NCBI GenBank assembly: GCA_018382295.1
Contig: JAGZQF010000001.1
Span: 74,866-138,865 of the forward strand
Reading direction: 5' to 3'
DNA: 64,000 nucleotides
Source of the DNA: Collinsella sp.
GTDB lineage: Bacteria; Actinomycetota; Coriobacteriia; Coriobacteriales; Coriobacteriaceae
Of this stretch, positions 16,960 to 26,085 are shown piece by piece. Position numbers and translations under genes: made by a program. Within the stretch, counting starts at the first letter, position 1, and every line of letters starts with the position of its first letter. Under the pieces are notes generated by a model. The model did not search any database and was not told where the DNA came from. It saw only the letters and a program-made list of their open reading frames with translations.

Positions 16960-18525
16960 ATGGATGTTTCAATGCTGACGGTCGCCCTGCTCGCTTGTCC
17001 CCTCGTGTTCTCCCTGATTATGGCTGCGCTCCCCAAGACGACGTCCTACAGCGTCTTTGCGGGGCTCAACACCATCTCCGTCGCGGCGACCCTCGTCCTT
17101 TCGGTCGTCACCGCGGGAACCATGCTCTCGAGCGGGCAGAATATCGACGCTTTGGGCCTGTGGCTCCATCTCGATTCGCTCTCGTCGATCTTCGTCCTTC
17201 TGGTAGGCATCATCGGGTTCATCACCGGCGTGTACTCCATCTCCTATATCAAGATCGATATCGAGGAGAAGACCATGCCGGCCGAGCGCACCAAGCAGTA
17301 CTACGCGCTGTTTAGCCTGTTCGTTTTCACGATGCTGCTCGCCTGCCTGTCCAACAACATCATCCTCACCTGGGCGGCGGTCGAGGCCACCACGCTGTCG
17401 ACCGTGTTCCTCGTGGGCATCTACAAGAACAAGCAGGCGCTCGAGGCGTCTTGGAAGTACGCGATGGTCTGCACCGCCGGCGTGGCCTTCGGCCTGTTCG
17501 GCACGCTGCTCATCTACGCGAACGCCGCCGATATCATGCCCAACGCGCATGAGGCAGCCTTCCTCACCTCCATCATGCCCTACGCCGACCAGTTCGACCC
17601 GATGCTCGTGCGCCTCGCGTTCGCGTTCATCGTCATCGGCTTCGGCACCAAGGCGGGCCTGTTCCCCATGCACACTTGGCTGCCCGACGCGCACTCCCAG
17701 GCTCCGAGCCCGGTCTCCGCGCTGCTCTCGGGCGTGCTGCTCAAGTGCGCCATGCTGGTGATCATCCGCTTCTACTCCCTGTCCATCATCACGGTGGGCG
17801 ACACCTATCCGCGTACGCTCCTGCTCATCCTGGGCACGCTGTCCATCCTGGTGGCCGCCCTGTGCATCTTTAAGCAGGACGATATCAAGCGCCGCTTCGC
17901 GTACTCCTCCGTCGACAACGTCGGCGTGGTCGCGCTGTGCCTGGGTATCGGTGGTCCGCTCGGTATCGCCGCCTGCCTGCTGCACTGCATCTTCCACGGT
18001 TTCACGAAGGCGCTCGCCTTCTGCATGGCCGGTAACATCCAGCACATCTACCACACCCGCGACCTGAACAAGATCAAGGGCGTCGTCGAGATCGCTCCCG
18101 TCACGGCAGCGCTCACCATCATCGCCCTGCTCGCGCTCGCCGCCTTCCCGCCGTTCGCCCTGTTCATCTCCGAGTTCCTCACCTTCGTGGCCGGCGTCCA
18201 GTCCGGTCCCATCTGGGTGGTCGTGCTCGTGGCCACTGGCCTCACCGGCGTGTACTTTGCCCTTACCGGCATCGCGCTCAAGTCCATCTTCGGCAAGGCG
18301 CCCGAGGGCATGAAGCGCCACGAGGTGCCCGCCCTCATGATCATCCCCGAGATCGCCCTCGCGATCGTGGTCATGTGGTTCGGTATCGCCACCCCGGTCG
18401 CCATCACGAGCGGCGTCGAGGATGCAACGTCCGTCGTTTTGAACCAGAGCGTCGAAGAGCTCCACGAGGCTCCTCTCTACCGCATGGTGTTCAGTTCCCA
18501 GACCAAGACAAGCGAGGTGAATTAG
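16960..18525 (+). CDS. hyfF: Hydrogenase-4 membrane subunit HyfF (antiporter-like)
   Basis: 521 aa (E. coli HyfF 526). Third NuoL/M/N-type subunit: WAAVEATTLSTVFLV contains the conserved Glu, GTKAGLFPMHTWLPDAHSQAPS the Lys-bearing broken helix, and QDDIKRRFAYSSVDNVG the later charged pair. Start ATG 16960 is 4 nt after the hyfE stop. Confidence 0.92.
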   Translation: MDVSMLTVALLACPLVFSLIMAALPKTTSYSVFAGLNTISVAATLVLSVVTAGTMLSSGQNIDALGLWLHLDSLSSIFVLLVGIIGFITGVYSISYIKIDIEEKTMPAERTKQYYALFSLFVFTMLLACLSNNIILTWAAVEATTLSTVFLVGIYKNKQALEASWKYAMVCTAGVAFGLFGTLLIYANAADIMPNAHEAAFLTSIMPYADQFDPMLVRLAFAFIVIGFGTKAGLFPMHTWLPDAHSQAPSPVSALLSGVLLKCAMLVIIRFYSLSIITVGDTYPRTLLLILGTLSILVAALCIFKQDDIKRRFAYSSVDNVGVVALCLGIGGPLGIAACLLHCIFHGFTKALAFCMAGNIQHIYHTRDLNKIKGVVEIAPVTAALTIIALLALAAFPPFALFISEFLTFVAGVQSGPIWVVVLVATGLTGVYFALTGIALKSIFGKAPEGMKRHEVPALMIIPEIALAIVVMWFGIATPVAITSGVEDATSVVLNQSVEELHEAPLYRMVFSSQTKTSEVN

Positions 18526-18529
18526 CACC

Positions 18530-20302
18530 ATGGCAGAACCTGAAAAGAAGGACTACGCTCGTCGTTGCGAAAGCCACGTCGAGGCCCTGCGCGCCGCAGT
18601 GCCGGGCGCTATCGAGAAGGTTGAGTGGCAGTGCGAGGACCAGCTGACGATTACCGTCAAGCAGGACAAGCTGCCCGAGGCCGTCCACTACCTGTACTAC
18701 GAGCGCTACGGCTGGATTCCCGTGATCATCGGCAACGATGAGCGCAGCCTGTGCGGCCGTTACGCCGTGTACTACGTCATCTCCATGGAGGGGGAGGATC
18801 CCGGCTGGGTGACCGTGCGCACCGAGGTCGATCCCGCCAAGATGACGTTCCCGTCCGTGACGCCGTTCGTCCCCGCCTGCGTGTGGGGCGAGCGCGAGCT
18901 GCGCGACATGTTCGGCCTGATCCCCGAGGGTCTGCCCGACCGTCGTCGCCTCGTGCTGCCCGATGATTGGCCCAGCGGGCTGTACCCGTTGCGCAAGGAT
19001 TCGATGGATTACCGTTTCCGTCCCGCTCCCGCGAGCGACATGGAAAACTACGAGTTCTTGGCCGACACCAAGGGCAAGGAGACCACGCTCGTCCCCATGG
19101 GCCCGCTGCACATTACCTCCGACGAGCCCGGCCACTTCCGCCTGTTCGTCGAGGGCGAGACGATCGTCGACGCCGACTATCGTCTGTTCTACGTGCACCG
19201 CGGCATGGAGAAGGTCGCCGAGACGCGCCTGAACTATGATGCCGTCACGTTCCTTGCCGACCGCATCTGCGGCATCTGCGGCTGCGCCCACTCGGTGGCC
19301 TACGCCGAGGCTGTCGAGCGCGCCCAGGGCATTCACGTCCCGCCGCGCGCGCAGTACATCCGCGCCATCATGCTCGAGGTCGAGCGCCTGCACTCGCACC
19401 TGCTCAACATTGGCCTCGCATCGCACTACACCGGCTTCGATTCCGGCTTCCAGCAGTTCTTCCGCGTTCGCGAGAAGTCCATGGACCTGGCCGAGAAACT
19501 CTCCGGCCACCGTAAGACCTATGGCCTCAATGTGATCGGTGGCGTGCGTCGCGACATCCTGGCCGAGCAGAAGCTCTCCACGCTCACGACCATCCATCAG
19601 CTGCGCTCCGAGGTCCAGGAGCTCGTCGACGTTTTGCTCTCCACGCCCAACTTTATTGAGCGCACGAGCGGCATCGGCATTCTCGACCGTAAGATCGCTC
19701 GCGACTTTTCGCCGGTCGGCCCGCTCATGCGTGGCTCTGGCTATGCCCGCGACGTGCGCTTTGACCATCCCTTCGACGGCTACGCCGATCCGGACGTTCA
19801 AAAGATGCACGCCGCTACGGCCGACACCTGCGATGCCTTCGGCCGTACCGCCGTTCGCATCCAGGAGGTCTACGATTCGATCGACATGATCGAGACCATG
19901 CTCGAGAACTGCCCGTCGGGCCCCATCCTCACCACGGATTGGGAGTACACCCCGCACAAGTACGCCATCGGCGCCACCGAGGCGCCGCGCGGCGAGGACG
20001 TGCACTGGGCCATGCTCGGCAACAACCAGAAGTGCTACCGCTGGCGCGCCAAGGCGGCCACGTACAGCAACTGGCCGGTCCTGCGCTACATGTTCCGCGG
20101 CAACACCGTGGGCGACGCTGCGCTGATCGTCGGTTCGCTCGACCCGTGCTACTCCTGCACCGACCGCGTGACGGTGACCGATGTCGCCGCCAAGCGCGAC
20201 CACGTGCTCGACAAGGAGCAGTTCGAAAACGTCTGGCGCGACAAGTCGCCGCTTGCGGGCGAGGGCACCATGGCCGCCCCGCTCGATGAGGAGGCGCTCT
20301 AA
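18530..20302 (+). CDS. hyfG: [NiFe]-hydrogenase large subunit HyfG (NuoC-NuoD fusion)
   Basis: 590 aa. An N-terminal NuoC-like domain (about 1-170) is fused to the NuoD-like catalytic domain. Nickel ligands are RICGICGCAHS near residues 245-255 and DPCYSCTDR near 538-546. This is a true group 4 hydrogenase reducing protons to H2. A C-terminal tail of about 44 residues after the second CxxC is the part that HycI should remove after Ni insertion. ATG 18530 lies 4 nt after hyfF. Confidence 0.95.
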   Translation: MAEPEKKDYARRCESHVEALRAAVPGAIEKVEWQCEDQLTITVKQDKLPEAVHYLYYERYGWIPVIIGNDERSLCGRYAVYYVISMEGEDPGWVTVRTEVDPAKMTFPSVTPFVPACVWGERELRDMFGLIPEGLPDRRRLVLPDDWPSGLYPLRKDSMDYRFRPAPASDMENYEFLADTKGKETTLVPMGPLHITSDEPGHFRLFVEGETIVDADYRLFYVHRGMEKVAETRLNYDAVTFLADRICGICGCAHSVAYAEAVERAQGIHVPPRAQYIRAIMLEVERLHSHLLNIGLASHYTGFDSGFQQFFRVREKSMDLAEKLSGHRKTYGLNVIGGVRRDILAEQKLSTLTTIHQLRSEVQELVDVLLSTPNFIERTSGIGILDRKIARDFSPVGPLMRGSGYARDVRFDHPFDGYADPDVQKMHAATADTCDAFGRTAVRIQEVYDSIDMIETMLENCPSGPILTTDWEYTPHKYAIGATEAPRGEDVHWAMLGNNQKCYRWRAKAATYSNWPVLRYMFRGNTVGDAALIVGSLDPCYSCTDRVTVTDVAAKRDHVLDKEQFENVWRDKSPLAGEGTMAAPLDEEAL

Positions 20303-20303
20303 T

Positions 20304-21020
20304 ATGCTGAAGCTTTGGAAGGTTAACGCCAAGGCCGGCGACGCGACGGTCAAGTACCCGTTTGCGCCGTTTCCCACCAACAAGGACATGCGCGGCAAGC
20401 CCGAGCACAATGCCGAGCTCTGCATCGCCTGCGGTGCCTGCGGCGTGGCGTGCCCGGCCGATGCCATTCGTATGGACACCGACCTTGCGGACGATACCAT
20501 CACCTGGTCGATCGACTACGGTCGCTGCATCTTCTGCGGCCGCTGCGAGAAGGCCTGCCCCATGGAGGCCATCAAGCTCACCGAGGAGTTTGAGCTGGCC
20601 GTCATGAGCAAAGACGACCTCACCAGCAAGAGCGTCTACACGCTCGAGCACTGCTCGCGCTGCGGCAAGCCGTTTGCCCCGCACAAGGAAATCGACTACG
20701 CTAAGCGCCTGTTGCAAAAGGCCGGCGGCATGGAGGCCGAGCAGGCCGCCCGTACCGTCGGTATGTGCCAGGAGTGCAAGCGCGAGCTCGACGCCCTGCG
20801 CGCCGCCTCGGCCGTAAAGACCGGCAACGCTGCCGGCATGGCTGCCAACGAGACGCTTGCGTCCGGCGAGCCCCAGGGCCCCGGCATGGAGTATCTGGGC
20901 GGCCACGGCGTGAACCCGGAGTATATCGACCGCGAGCTCAACCCCGATGCGCCCGAGATTCCCGCCGGTCCGGCGCCGGTCGAGGGCATCATCATGGATT
21001 TTGAAACGAAGGAGGAGTAA
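20304..21020 (+). CDS. hyfH: Hydrogenase iron-sulfur subunit HyfH (NuoI-like)
   Basis: 238 aa. Two [4Fe-4S] motifs, CIACGACGVAC and CIFCGRCEKAC, then the HycF/HyfH-specific C-terminal CSRCGKPF...CQECKRE pair. A further ~60-residue Gly/Pro-rich tail makes it longer than E. coli HyfH (181). ATG 20304 begins 1 nt after the hyfG stop. It passes electrons from HyfA toward HyfI. Confidence 0.9.
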   Translation: MLKLWKVNAKAGDATVKYPFAPFPTNKDMRGKPEHNAELCIACGACGVACPADAIRMDTDLADDTITWSIDYGRCIFCGRCEKACPMEAIKLTEEFELAVMSKDDLTSKSVYTLEHCSRCGKPFAPHKEIDYAKRLLQKAGGMEAEQAARTVGMCQECKRELDALRAASAVKTGNAAGMAANETLASGEPQGPGMEYLGGHGVNPEYIDRELNPDAPEIPAGPAPVEGIIMDFETKEE

Positions 21021-21022
21021 CC

Positions 21023-21805
21023 ATGGCCGAACCCACGCTTTTGCCCGAGCGGCTTCAGTACCGCCCGACCAAGATCGAGCTCGACGAGAGCATCGAGAAG
21101 GCCAAGGCGACCCTTCTTAAGAAGATCAAGCGCTCGGTGTACGTCTACCGTGTTGACTGCGGCGGCTGTAACGGCTGCGAGATCGAGATCTTCGGTTCCA
21201 TCACGCCCGTCTTCGACGTCGAGCGCTTTGGCATCAAGGTCGTGCCCTCGCCCCGTCACGCCGATGTGCTGCTGTACACCGGTGCCGTGACGCGTGCCAT
21301 GCGCATGCCGGCCCTGCGCGCCTTTGAGGCCGCACCCGATCCCAAGATCGTGGTGTCCTATGGCGCGTGCGGCTGCACCGGCGGCATCTTCTACGACAAC
21401 TACTGCGTCTGGGGCGGCACGGACAAGATCTTGCCGGTCGATGTCTATATCCCCGGCTGCCCGCCCAGCCCCGCGCAGACCGTCTACGGCTTTGCCATGG
21501 CACTTGGCCTGCTGGACCAAAAGCTCCATGCCGAGACCACGGTGGAGGCCGCCGGCGAGCAGGCCGATATCCTGCACCCCGGCGTGCCGTACAAGCTGCG
21601 TGTGGCCATCGAGCGTGAGGCTCGCGCCATGAGCGGCTACCGTTACGGCCGCGACCTGGCCAACGAGTTTATGGATACGCTCGAGGGCGCGCCCAAGGGC
21701 GATATCCGCGGTGCCATGGCGCTCCTCATCGACAAGCAAGATGATCCTCGTCGTGTTGAGGTCTACTCGGCGCTGCAGGATCTGGTGCTGGCCGGAGGCC
21801 GTTAG
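21023..21805 (+). CDS. hyfI: [NiFe]-hydrogenase small subunit HyfI (NuoB-like)
   Basis: 260 aa. Ligands of the proximal [4Fe-4S] cluster are CGGCNGCEIE (about residues 46-55), SYGACGCTGG (about 112-121) and IPGCPPSP (about 145-152). It sits next to HyfG at the active site. ATG 21023 follows AAGGAGGAGTAACC. Confidence 0.94.
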   Translation: MAEPTLLPERLQYRPTKIELDESIEKAKATLLKKIKRSVYVYRVDCGGCNGCEIEIFGSITPVFDVERFGIKVVPSPRHADVLLYTGAVTRAMRMPALRAFEAAPDPKIVVSYGACGCTGGIFYDNYCVWGGTDKILPVDVYIPGCPPSPAQTVYGFAMALGLLDQKLHAETTVEAAGEQADILHPGVPYKLRVAIEREARAMSGYRYGRDLANEFMDTLEGAPKGDIRGAMALLIDKQDDPRRVEVYSALQDLVLAGGR

Positions 21806-22387
21806 ATGGAACTCACGGACCGCTCTGGTTACTTTGCGGGCCCCGGTATGCTCGGCGGCTCTTTTGGCGATGCCTCGCGCGCAAGCGACGAGGCCGCCGA
21901 GGGCGTCGCCGACCCCTGCCTGGGCCATGCGCCCGACCAGGTGGTCTTTTACGAGCTCACGCGTAAGTTTGTGGAGACCGAGGAAGACGTTCCCCAGGAG
22001 GCCTGCGACGTGCTGTACTACACGCTCGCCGTGGGCCACCACACCGGCGTGCTCGACTGCTTTGAGCCGCGCCTGTCGGTGCCGGTGGATGTGTTCTATT
22101 CGCTCGTCGATGCGTTGCCGGAGGGGGAGGCCAAGACCAAGTTCGAGGCCATCCGCTCCTTTGGCGAGTGCCAGCTCGACAAGGCGGCGGTGCCGTCGCT
22201 GCTCGAGGCCTGCGATATGCTGCTCGACGAGCGCGGTTTTCGCGGCTCGGCCAAGGCCGGCATCTCGGTGTTCGACGACGACTTTGGCCTGCATGCCCAG
22301 CAGGTCGCGTTCTTAATGAAGTTTCGCGATCTGGTTGAGCGCGTGCGCGATGTGTCGGGCGTGTATCTGACGGGGAGGTTGCAGTAA
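21806..22387 (+). CDS. hycH: Formate hydrogenlyase maturation protein HycH-like
   Basis: 193 aa, longer than E. coli HycH (136) by an N-terminal extension of about 45 residues. The core DQVVFYELTRKFVET followed by LYYTLAVGHHTGVLDCFE is the HycH signature. The family is required for maturation of the large subunit; the mechanism is unclear. ATG 21806 directly follows the hyfI stop, and the gene end overlaps hycI by 1 nt. Confidence 0.88.
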   Translation: MELTDRSGYFAGPGMLGGSFGDASRASDEAAEGVADPCLGHAPDQVVFYELTRKFVETEEDVPQEACDVLYYTLAVGHHTGVLDCFEPRLSVPVDVFYSLVDALPEGEAKTKFEAIRSFGECQLDKAAVPSLLEACDMLLDERGFRGSAKAGISVFDDDFGLHAQQVAFLMKFRDLVERVRDVSGVYLTGRLQ

Positions 22388-22890
22388 TGGGTCGCGTTGT
22401 GGATGGACGTGTGAACGGCGCCCCGTTTGCGGGTATCGTGCTCACGGCGGGAAGCGTGCTGCGTGCCGACGATGCCGCCGGCCCCGTGCTCTCCAAAAAG
22501 ATGGAGGACGCGCCCATTGCCGGCTGGTACACCATCGATGGCGGTCAGACGCCCGAGGATGACATCATCGAGGTCAAGCGCGAGCGTCCGCCTCGCCTGG
22601 TCTTGGTCGATGCCTCTGACATGGCGCTGCCCGTCGGTGCCATCCGCTTGCTCGACAAACGTGATGTGGCCCGCAAGTCGATGTTCACCACGCATTCGCT
22701 TCCCTTGTCGATTCTGATCGAAGAGATTGAGCAATCGTGCGAAGATATCGTCTTCATAGGGATTCAGCCGGGCGATACGGAGTTCTATAACCCCATGTCC
22801 CCGGAGGTCTTTGGGGCCGTCGACGCCGTGTACGACGCCGTGGCCGCCAACGACTTTTCCCACTTTGTCCGCTTGGGGCAGGAGCTATAG
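22387..22890 (+). CDS. hycI: Hydrogenase maturation endopeptidase HycI
   Basis: 167 aa (E. coli HycI 156). M52 protease family: GSVLRADDAAGP carries the first metal-sensing Asp, DGGQTPED the second, and the C-terminal GIQPGDTEF is typical of HycI. It cuts the C-terminal tail of HyfG after Ni insertion. Start overlaps the hycH stop (TAATG). Confidence 0.92.
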   Translation: MGRVVDGRVNGAPFAGIVLTAGSVLRADDAAGPVLSKKMEDAPIAGWYTIDGGQTPEDDIIEVKRERPPRLVLVDASDMALPVGAIRLLDKRDVARKSMFTTHSLPLSILIEEIEQSCEDIVFIGIQPGDTEFYNPMSPEVFGAVDAVYDAVAANDFSHFVRLGQEL

Positions 22891-22929
22891 CAGCGCTTGC
22901 CCCTGCTGAATAGGAAAGAAGTGATTGAC

Positions 22930-23769
22930 ATGGCAGATTCCAAGGTGGAGTACCCCGCTCCCGATTGCCTGGCGCCCGCCGCGATCGAGGCCAAGACCGA
23001 GGCCGCCGGCGTGACCAAGGCCAACCTGCCGGTCGCTAAGGCCTTTCTGTTGGCAATGTTCGCCGGTGCGTTTATCGCCTTCGGCGGCCTGTTCTTTACG
23101 GTGTTTTTGAGCGACGGCACGCTTGGCTGGGGTGCCCAGCGCGTCGTGGGCGGCCTGTGCTTTTGCCTGGGCCTGGTGCTGGTGCTGGTGTGCGGCGCCG
23201 AGCTGTTTACCGGCAATTCGCTTATGGTCTGCGCGCTCAAGAGCAAAAAGATCACCCTGGCTCAGATGCTCAAGGCCTGGGTCGTCGTGTGGGTCGGCAA
23301 TTTTGTCGGTGCCCTGTTCATCGTCTTTTTGGTGTACATGGCCGGCATTTACAAGCTCAACGGCGAGGCGGTCGCCAATTCCATGGTGAGCGTCGCCGCC
23401 GGCAAGGTGACGATCGACTGGGTGACGATCTTCTTCCGCGGCATCCTGTGCAACATCTTTGTGTGCCTGGCCGTGTGGATCGGTACCGCCGGCAAGACCG
23501 TGGTCGATAAGGTCGTGGGCATTCTGCTTCCCATCGCCGCCTTTGTGGCCTGCGGTTTTGAGCACTGCGTCGCCAACATGTACTTTTTGCCCATGGGCGC
23601 CGTGATGCATGCATGCGGCTACGGTGCCAAGGTCGCCGGCGCCGATGCGCTCAACGCCGCGGGCATTGCGTTTAACCTGTCCGCTGCCACGCTGGGCAAC
23701 ATCGTGGGCGGCGCGGTTCTGGTCGCGCTCGGCTACTGGTTTATCTACGCCAAGAAGTCCGAGGCGTAA
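22930..23769 (+). CDS. focA: Formate channel, FNT family
   Basis: 279 aa with six main membrane helices. FNT motifs: GAELFTGN near residue 98, FFRGILCNIFVCLAVW near 175 and ACGFEHCVANMYFLPMG near 208, which holds the pore His. Imports or exports formate/formic acid for FdhF. ATG 22930 is chosen over TTG/ATG codons upstream because AGGAAAGAAG precedes it. Last gene of the operon. Confidence 0.93.
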   Translation: MADSKVEYPAPDCLAPAAIEAKTEAAGVTKANLPVAKAFLLAMFAGAFIAFGGLFFTVFLSDGTLGWGAQRVVGGLCFCLGLVLVLVCGAELFTGNSLMVCALKSKKITLAQMLKAWVVVWVGNFVGALFIVFLVYMAGIYKLNGEAVANSMVSVAAGKVTIDWVTIFFRGILCNIFVCLAVWIGTAGKTVVDKVVGILLPIAAFVACGFEHCVANMYFLPMGAVMHACGYGAKVAGADALNAAGIAFNLSAATLGNIVGGAVLVALGYWFIYAKKSEA

Positions 23770-23791
23770 GGTATCGTCTGTTTGACGTTGG

Positions 23792-23827
23792 GCCTCCCGC
23801 GGGGCGTTGCCGTGCGGGAGGCTTTTT
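23792..23827 (+). terminator. Terminator of the formate hydrogenlyase operon
   Basis: 9-bp stem GCCTCCCGC (23792-23800) / GCGGGAGGC (23814-23822) followed by TTTTT, 22 nt after focA. Confidence 0.9.
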
Positions 23828-23891
23828 GGGTCCGGGACTCGTTGCCGGGCTTTTGGCCTGCTGTGTTTGGCTGATGAAAGGGGTAATCGAG

Positions 23892-26009
23892 ATGGCATCT
23901 GCTGTGAAGCGTGACGGTCGCGCCGTGGTGACTGCATGCGGGGGATGCTATGCCGATTGCGCCTTTGCGGCACGCGTTGAGGACGGTCGCGTGGTGGCCG
24001 AGTTGCCGGTGCCGGGGCATCCGTGCGCGGCGCGTGCCCTGTGCGCCCGCGGGCGGCATCGCCTGGACATGCCGTTTGACGAGCGCGACCGGATTTTGCA
24101 TCCCATGCGCCGCCGAGCTGATGGCTCGGGGTTTGATGCGATTTCCTGGGATGAGGCGTTTGCCCAGATTGCCGAGCGCCTTTTGGGGATTGTTGACGAG
24201 CGCGGGCCTCGTGCGCTGGGCATGACACTCGGCGTGCCCTCGTTCGACCGCTACTGGGCCTATCGTTTTATGCATGCGCTGGGCTCGCCCAACGTGTACG
24301 GTGCCGACGGTGCCTGCGAGGTAAGCCGACTTACCGGTTGGGAGCACAGCCTGGGCTATAGTCCCGCCTCCGACCTTGCGCATACCGACTGCATCATGTA
24401 CCTGGGGCGTTCCTTGGTGGATTCGTCGTCGATGGGGTCGGTCGATGCGCTCAACGACGCGCGCCGGCGTGGGGCGAAAATCATCGTGGTTGACCCTCGG
24501 CGCAGCGGTTCGGCTGCTATTGCCGATCGCTGGCTCCGCGTGCGTCCCGGATGCGATCTGGCGTTGCTGCTGGGTATCGCACACGTGTTGATTGCCGAGG
24601 GTCTGTACGATCACGAGTTCGTTGCCCGCTATACCACGGGCTTTGATGAGCTGGCGCAGGCGGCCAGTGCTTGGATGCCCGAGTGGGCTGAGTCGATGTC
24701 CGACGTGCCGGCCGAAGAGATTGTCGCCACGGCGCGCGATCTGGCTGCCGCCGCGCCTGCCGCCGTGGTGGATGCGGGCTTTCATGGCGGCATCGGTATC
24801 GCGTATGCCAACAGTACGCAGACGGCGCGCGCTATCTGTTTGGTCGATGTGCTGCTGGGCTGCATCGGACATGCGGGCGGTGCCCTCAACCCGCCCACAC
24901 CGCTTGCGTTGGGCGATTTGGACCCTGCGCGTTTCGCGACGCCGTCGATGCCACGTGAGCCCAAGTTGGGGTCCGAACGCTATCCGCTCGTCGACCCCGA
25001 GCGCGGTCTGTGCACGACCATCGGCCAGTCGATTCTTGCCGGCGATTTGCGTGGGCTCATCGTCTATGCCAGTAACCCCGGTGCGGGCTATGGCAATGCA
25101 CAGGCTTGGTTGGGTATTTTGCAGCAGCTCGACTTGCTTGTGACGATTGATATTCGTTGGTCCGAGACGGCGCGTGCTTCTGACTTCGTGCTGCCCGACG
25201 TGACGTATCTGGAGGCCGACCGCGGTGTGGGCACGGTCGTGGGCGTCAACGATTCGCGCGTGTTCTACCGCAACGCCGTGCTGCCCGTGCAGCATGACGG
25301 CACACGTCCCGGTCGGGAGATTTTTGCCGGTCTGGCGCAGGCGTGTGGCGTGGGCGAGTATTTCCAGTTTACGTCTGACGATCTGACGGCTGCCCAGGTG
25401 GCGCCTTTTGGGATCGATCTGGACGAGCTCAAGGAGCGCGGCTGGGCCGATACGGGCGTGGCGCTGCCGTCGCGCACGGGTGAGCCGGTGATTCCGCTTG
25501 CCGGCGGCAAAATTGCGCTGGCAAGCGACGTATGGGAACGAGTCGGCATGGGTCGTGTGCCCAACTGGATTGCGCCCATTGTGGAGCCCGGCCCGGGGAT
25601 GTTTCGCCTCATTAGTGGCAACCGTCCCTTTGAGTCGCACACCTCGCGCAGGCTTGCGGCTCAAGGTGCCGCCGAGGCTGGATCGGACCTGGATGCTGTG
25701 CAGATGAATGCCGATGCTGCTGCGCACATGGGCATCGCCGACGGCGAGATCGTCGAGCTCGTGAGCGATATGGGCCGCGACCGCGTGCGCGTGGAGACGA
25801 CGCCCTATCTGCATCCGGCGTGCATCTTCACGTCGGCCGCCCCCGGCGGGCGTTCGCTTGGCGCCGATGTCGGTGGCGCTCAAGCCTTGGGCGTGGGCCC
25901 GCTCGACCATACGCCGTTGCGTTGGGATCCGTTGACAGGTGCCGCGCTCACCCAGGAAAACGCCGTTCGCGTGGAAAAGATCACGGAGCACGTGGATAAT
26001 AACGATTGA
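23892..26009 (+). CDS. Molybdopterin-dependent oxidoreductase, non-selenium, FdhF/Phs-like
   Basis: 705 aa. N-terminal [4Fe-4S] signature TACGGCYADCAF plus CARG, then the bis-MGD Mo domain and the C-terminal MoCo-dinucleotide domain (RPFESHTSRRLAA). ADGACEVSR near residue 150 supplies the Cys expected to bind Mo, where FdhF has Sec. ATG 23892 follows GAAAGGGGTAATCGAG; upstream in-frame residues are read-through of the terminator region. No electron-transfer or membrane partner is encoded next to it. Substrate unknown: formate, thiosulfate, polysulfide or another oxo-compound are all possible. Confidence 0.85.
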   Translation: MASAVKRDGRAVVTACGGCYADCAFAARVEDGRVVAELPVPGHPCAARALCARGRHRLDMPFDERDRILHPMRRRADGSGFDAISWDEAFAQIAERLLGIVDERGPRALGMTLGVPSFDRYWAYRFMHALGSPNVYGADGACEVSRLTGWEHSLGYSPASDLAHTDCIMYLGRSLVDSSSMGSVDALNDARRRGAKIIVVDPRRSGSAAIADRWLRVRPGCDLALLLGIAHVLIAEGLYDHEFVARYTTGFDELAQAASAWMPEWAESMSDVPAEEIVATARDLAAAAPAAVVDAGFHGGIGIAYANSTQTARAICLVDVLLGCIGHAGGALNPPTPLALGDLDPARFATPSMPREPKLGSERYPLVDPERGLCTTIGQSILAGDLRGLIVYASNPGAGYGNAQAWLGILQQLDLLVTIDIRWSETARASDFVLPDVTYLEADRGVGTVVGVNDSRVFYRNAVLPVQHDGTRPGREIFAGLAQACGVGEYFQFTSDDLTAAQVAPFGIDLDELKERGWADTGVALPSRTGEPVIPLAGGKIALASDVWERVGMGRVPNWIAPIVEPGPGMFRLISGNRPFESHTSRRLAAQGAAEAGSDLDAVQMNADAAAHMGIADGEIVELVSDMGRDRVRVETTPYLHPACIFTSAAPGGRSLGADVGGAQALGVGPLDHTPLRWDPLTGAALTQENAVRVEKITEHVDNND

Positions 26010-26085
26010 TTGACTCAGCCGATCGAATTGGCTGATAGTTTGACGTTCGAACGATTGATTCACCTTTGGTTTTGAAAGGCCGCAC

